Below, piece after piece: positions 60,685 to 64,000 of a stretch of 64,000 nt of DNA. Numbering within the stretch: the first letter of the stretch is position 1; each line of letters starts with the position of its first letter. The DNA is taken from contig BJKQ01000005.1 of assembly GCA_006538405.1 (NCBI GenBank), positions 2,666,001 through 2,730,000 of the forward strand, in the 5' to 3' direction. A program made the position numbers and the translations under genes. The notes below the pieces were generated by a model, which had not been told where the DNA came from, made no database searches, and worked only from the letters and a program-made list of their open reading frames with translations. This DNA comes from Hansfordia pulvinata. Taxonomy: Eukaryota > Ascomycota > Sordariomycetes > Xylariales.

Positions 60685-62425
60685 ATGCACGCCTCGCCTA
60701 GGAACCTGCTCGGGGCCCTGGCGGCCGCCTCGTGCGCCGCCGCGCTGGTCGTGCCCGTCGCCCCTGGGCACCAGTCCGTCCCGTCGTCGCTGGCCGTCGA
60801 CGCCGACGCCGACGTCGACGCCCCCGCCGTCGCGCCCCGCGCCGATCCACAGAGCACGCCCGGCCCGTCGTGGTGGTCGTGGAACACGGACGGAGGGAGG
60901 AAGAGGAGGTCCAGAAGACAAGGCGGCGCCGGGTCCGAGGACGAGTCCGGCAGCGACGCGGTCGGGTTCTCCTCCAAACACCGCCGCGGCCACTGGAGCG
61001 GCGACAAGAGCATGCCCGGCCCGTCGTGGCAGGGCGACTCGGCGTGGACCGGCGACGAGAACAAGATCAAGGCCAAGAGAGACGGCCCCGACTCCGGGTC
61101 CCAGTCTGGGCACTCCCCGGCCAGGCGCCGCCCGCGCCGCCCGGCGGGGCCAAGCTGCCACGCGAGGCGGCTACCCAGGACCGCAGCCTGCCCGGGCCCT
61201 GGTGGTCCGGCTGGTGGAACCGCAAGGAGAAGAGGCAGGATGACGGCGGCGGCTCCGGCACCGGGGCTGGACCAGACAGCGCAGGCAGCCCTAGCCCGAC
61301 CGCGGCCCCCGCGCCCGTCACGCCGCGGGACGATCCTGCCCCGACAACCGCGCCTGCCCCGACAACAGCCGGCGAAGAGCCGGCCCCGACGAACACCGAC
61401 GGCCAAGCCGTTGCGACCACCCACGTCGAGGCCCGCGCCGATACCACCGCGCCCGCCCCGACGACAGCCGGCGACCAGCCTGTCCCGACGACCACCGCCG
61501 GCCAGGCCGTCCCGACCACCCACGTCGAGGCGCGCGACGAGCCCGCCACGACCACCGCCGCCGAGCCCGTGACCAGCACCGCCCAGCCCGCCACGACCAC
61601 CAACGTCCAAGCCCGCGACGAGCTCAGCACTTCCACCAGCTCCCCGGAAACCGCGACTAGCACCACCCAGCCCATCAAGGCGCGTGGCGAAGACGACCCG
61701 ACCACGCACATGACGGCCACGACCCTGGCGGCCCGCACCGACGCGCCGTCCAACACCGGGGACCCGTGGACACGACCGAGGCTCCCGCCAAGGCCCGCCG
61801 CGGCGACCCCCTCCAGACCGAACCGCCCAGCCCCTCCACCTCGCTCCCGCTCGTGACGGGGCGCGACATCAACACGTCCACGGCCACCGAGCCCATCGAG
61901 ACCGCGCCCCTCACGACCACCACGGCCCTGGCGGCCCGCACCGACGCGCCGTCCAAAACCGGGGACCCCGTGGACACGACCGAGGCTCCCGCCAAGGCCC
62001 GCCGCGACGACCCCCTCCAGACCGAACCGCCCAGTCCCTCCACCTCGCTCCCGCTCGTGACGGGGCGCGATATCAACACGTCCACGACCACCGAGCCCAT
62101 CGAGACCGCGCCCCTCACGACCGCGCCCCTGACGGCCCGCGGGGAGGAGGAGACCCAGACGACGCCCACGCCCGCGCCCACGCCGGCCGTGACGGAGCGC
62201 CAGGAGTTCAACACGTCCGCGGCGACCGAGCCCCAGCCCACGTTCGTGACGGCCCGCGGCGACGACGACAACGGCGGCCAGCAGCACGGGCCGGGGCAGC
62301 AGACGACGACGACTCTCCTGACCATCACGCGCCGCCAGGACTCCAAGACGGACCCCGCGTCGCCGACCACCACGGACCAAAAGACTGCCCGAGACGTCGA
62401 GGCCACCCCGACCCCTGTGCCGTGA
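60685..62425 (+). CDS. Secreted Thr/Pro-rich protein with Kex2-like sites (two apparent frameshifts)
   Basis: Single exon, 580 aa after correction. The N-terminus is a signal peptide (NLLGALAAASCAAALVVP). The first 200 residues carry three copies of a Trp motif, S-x-P-G-P-[SW]-W, at residues 57, 109 and 168. Each is followed by dibasic sites (RKRR, KAKR, KEKR), the type cut by the Golgi protease Kex2. The remaining 380 residues are Thr/Pro/Ala-rich, likely O-glycosylated, with Ala-Arg-Asp/Glu-type motifs at intervals and a 203-bp tandem duplication. Frame slips occur at about 61115-61118 (CCCC) and at 61763-61765, where the duplicate copy has CCCC instead of CCC. Adding two bases gives an unbroken frame to TGA 62423. 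I do not recognise the family; it could be a Kex2-processed repeat protein or a cell-wall mucin. Confidence 0.75.
61725..62128 (+). repeat. Tandem duplication of about 203 bp in the coding region
   Basis: Copy 1 is 61725-61927 and copy 2 is 61928-62128, nearly identical. Copy 2 has one extra C (GGGGACCCCGTGG versus GGGGACCCGTGG) and lacks three bases near its end. A further start of the unit follows at 62129. Confidence 0.9.
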
Positions 62426-64000
62426 ATGCGATCAGCATGTTGCGGGGAGGAAAAGCGTGTGGCTATGGGGGGATAGGAAGCACGGCTTCTCTAGATAGGG
62501 GAGGAGTCTTTGTTGTTGGTCAGGTCGAGGCCCCTGAAGGCTGAGGCGGCTTGTGTTCAGCTTCTTCTTTTTCATGACTTTTTTCTTATCATTTTATGAT
62601 TTTTCTTCTCTTTTATTATACACGCTCTGGTGGAAACGCTGTCGGGTCACAGTCTGCCGAGCTAATACATCTTCTTTTGAATCATTCTATCGATTTTTTG
62701 TGTATTATCGTCAGTGATGCGGTGTCCATCGGTTCTCATGAAAACTCGGAAGTGTACCAATCGCCCAACTTGTTCGTATATGTTGAATTTCTGTTTGTAA
62801 AATGCCCATGAGCCGAGTGATGCGCAGCTTGATCCAGCCCGTCAAACGTGCAGTTGCTTCGCGCCTCAAGTTTGCGCTTCCTGGTGGCTATCGGACACGA
62901 CGTCACCGACATCAGCCCCAATCTCGCCACCGTAGCCGATCTCGCCACTGCCGTTGCTTCAGTCGGAGACTAGGAGGGAGCTGTTGGTCAGCCCCGTGAG
63001 GCTGTCAGTCACCTCTTACACGTGTCGCGCTCCATGGCGGGTGGCGGCTTATGATTCTCCGCAGCAGGAGGGGACGTGGTAAACCCGCGTATTCTCGACT
63101 AATGATGGAGCGAAACTAGCGCAGTGGGTGAAGAGAGCCGTTATCCCCGGGCGGTCTGCGGCCGCTCATGAACTGGAAACCACCGCGGTGACAAGCAGTC
63201 CGCGGTGGGAAGTGCTGGTTCGGCGACCTGCTAATCATCGTGCTGCGCGCCGGTCGGAATCCAGCAAAGCCCACCGGGCGGGCGGCCTGGCCCAGACCAC
63301 TGATTAACCTGGCAGCGCCTGGTTTAGAAGGGGGCAGGAGAGTACTCGTACTCGCGCGAGTCGCGATGAGCAGTCCTGTGGCGCCCTCTGTCGGATTGGG
63401 CCCGGCTGGTAGCCAAACGCAGTCAAGGTGACCCATGCCGGATGAGGCCTGGGCCAAGTGCGGCTGACGAGAGAGACGAAGAAGCGCCATGGAGTCGGTC
63501 GGCGCATCCTTCCCAGGTCCCCCATTCGTAGTCCCGGTGGCACGCGTGCTAGCTGTCAGTGCTGCGCACGCCGGCCCCTGTCCCCCCCGCCGGGACGAGT
63601 CGATCACTTGCTGCTTGCGGTCGCCCGTCGTTGGATGGCTTGCATTGTGCCCCGGTGCGTTAGCTGGTCAGCAGTAGTAAAGCCCGGGCTCAGCAGCAAA
63701 GCGCTGCCACTCCGCCTCCGTCGCCACGGCCGGTCGCTTTTCCGACCTGGCGCACGATGGGGGGAGAGGGCCTCGAGTCCTGTCTGGCTTTTCAGTCGTG
63801 CCAGGGCGGTGCTTGCTTGGGCCGCAGCAAGTCGATGGAATCCAGTGTGTAAATGGGCAGCCTGCGCCGTTTCTCGACCAAAATATTAATCCAGACTCGC
63901 TCGGCGTTCTCGCTCGCCCGTCGCAGAAGCCGCTGCGCTTGCGAACAATCAACAGACCATCGGGAGGCCGCCGTCATTGGCTGTCGATCGCCGCAGCCCA
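62426..64000. other. 3' flank and intergenic sequence to window end
   Basis: An AT-richer 3' flank extends to about 62.8 kb. Beyond it no gene is supported. One GTACTCGTAC 10-mer lies at 63342. Confidence 0.5.

Overview
The window is nuclear DNA of a filamentous ascomycete, most likely a Sordariomycete. The support is short introns (about 50-275 bp) with GTRNGT donors, CTRAC branch sites and YAG acceptors, CT-rich leaders before start codons, long intergenic stretches rich in microsatellites, and fungal-type products: a seven-exon alpha-tubulin, Bud6, Ede1, an ataxin-2/Pbp1 protein and an AA11-like copper monooxygenase. No phage, plasmid, CRISPR or bacterial operon structure is visible.

Layout. 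1-6.6 kb is non-coding and full of simple repeats. 6.6-10.7 kb holds a tandem family of three related genes that I do not recognise; the second and third lie in a duplicated segment, and the third carries a long Ala-Gln-Glu-Ser repeat insertion. 12.9-14.1 kb (minus) is a secreted AA11-like LPMO. 14.2-23.3 kb is gene-poor. 23.3-26.2 kb (minus) is Pbp1. 26.2-33.3 kb is again gene-poor. 33.3-35.0 kb (minus) is an FAD monooxygenase. 37.9-40.9 kb is Bud6. 41.7-42.2 kb is an inverted-repeat element. 44.3-45.9 kb is a WW-domain protein, 46.6-47.6 kb (minus) an ER-type membrane protein, 50.2-52.2 kb alpha-tubulin, 55.1-59.2 kb Ede1, and 60.7-62.4 kb a secreted Thr/Pro-rich protein with Kex2-like sites.

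No pathway cluster is evident. Bud6, alpha-tubulin and Ede1 all serve polarised growth and endocytosis but look like ordinary housekeeping neighbours. The accessory content is the tandem family, the secreted LPMO and the Kex2-type protein.

Five genes (Bud6, WW, ER membrane protein, Ede1, Thr/Pro-rich protein) can be read through only by assuming nine single missing bases. All nine are losses, most in C or G runs, which points to homopolymer under-calling in the assembly rather than pseudogenes. The 10-mer GTACTCGTAC recurs at least eight times between genes, far above chance.
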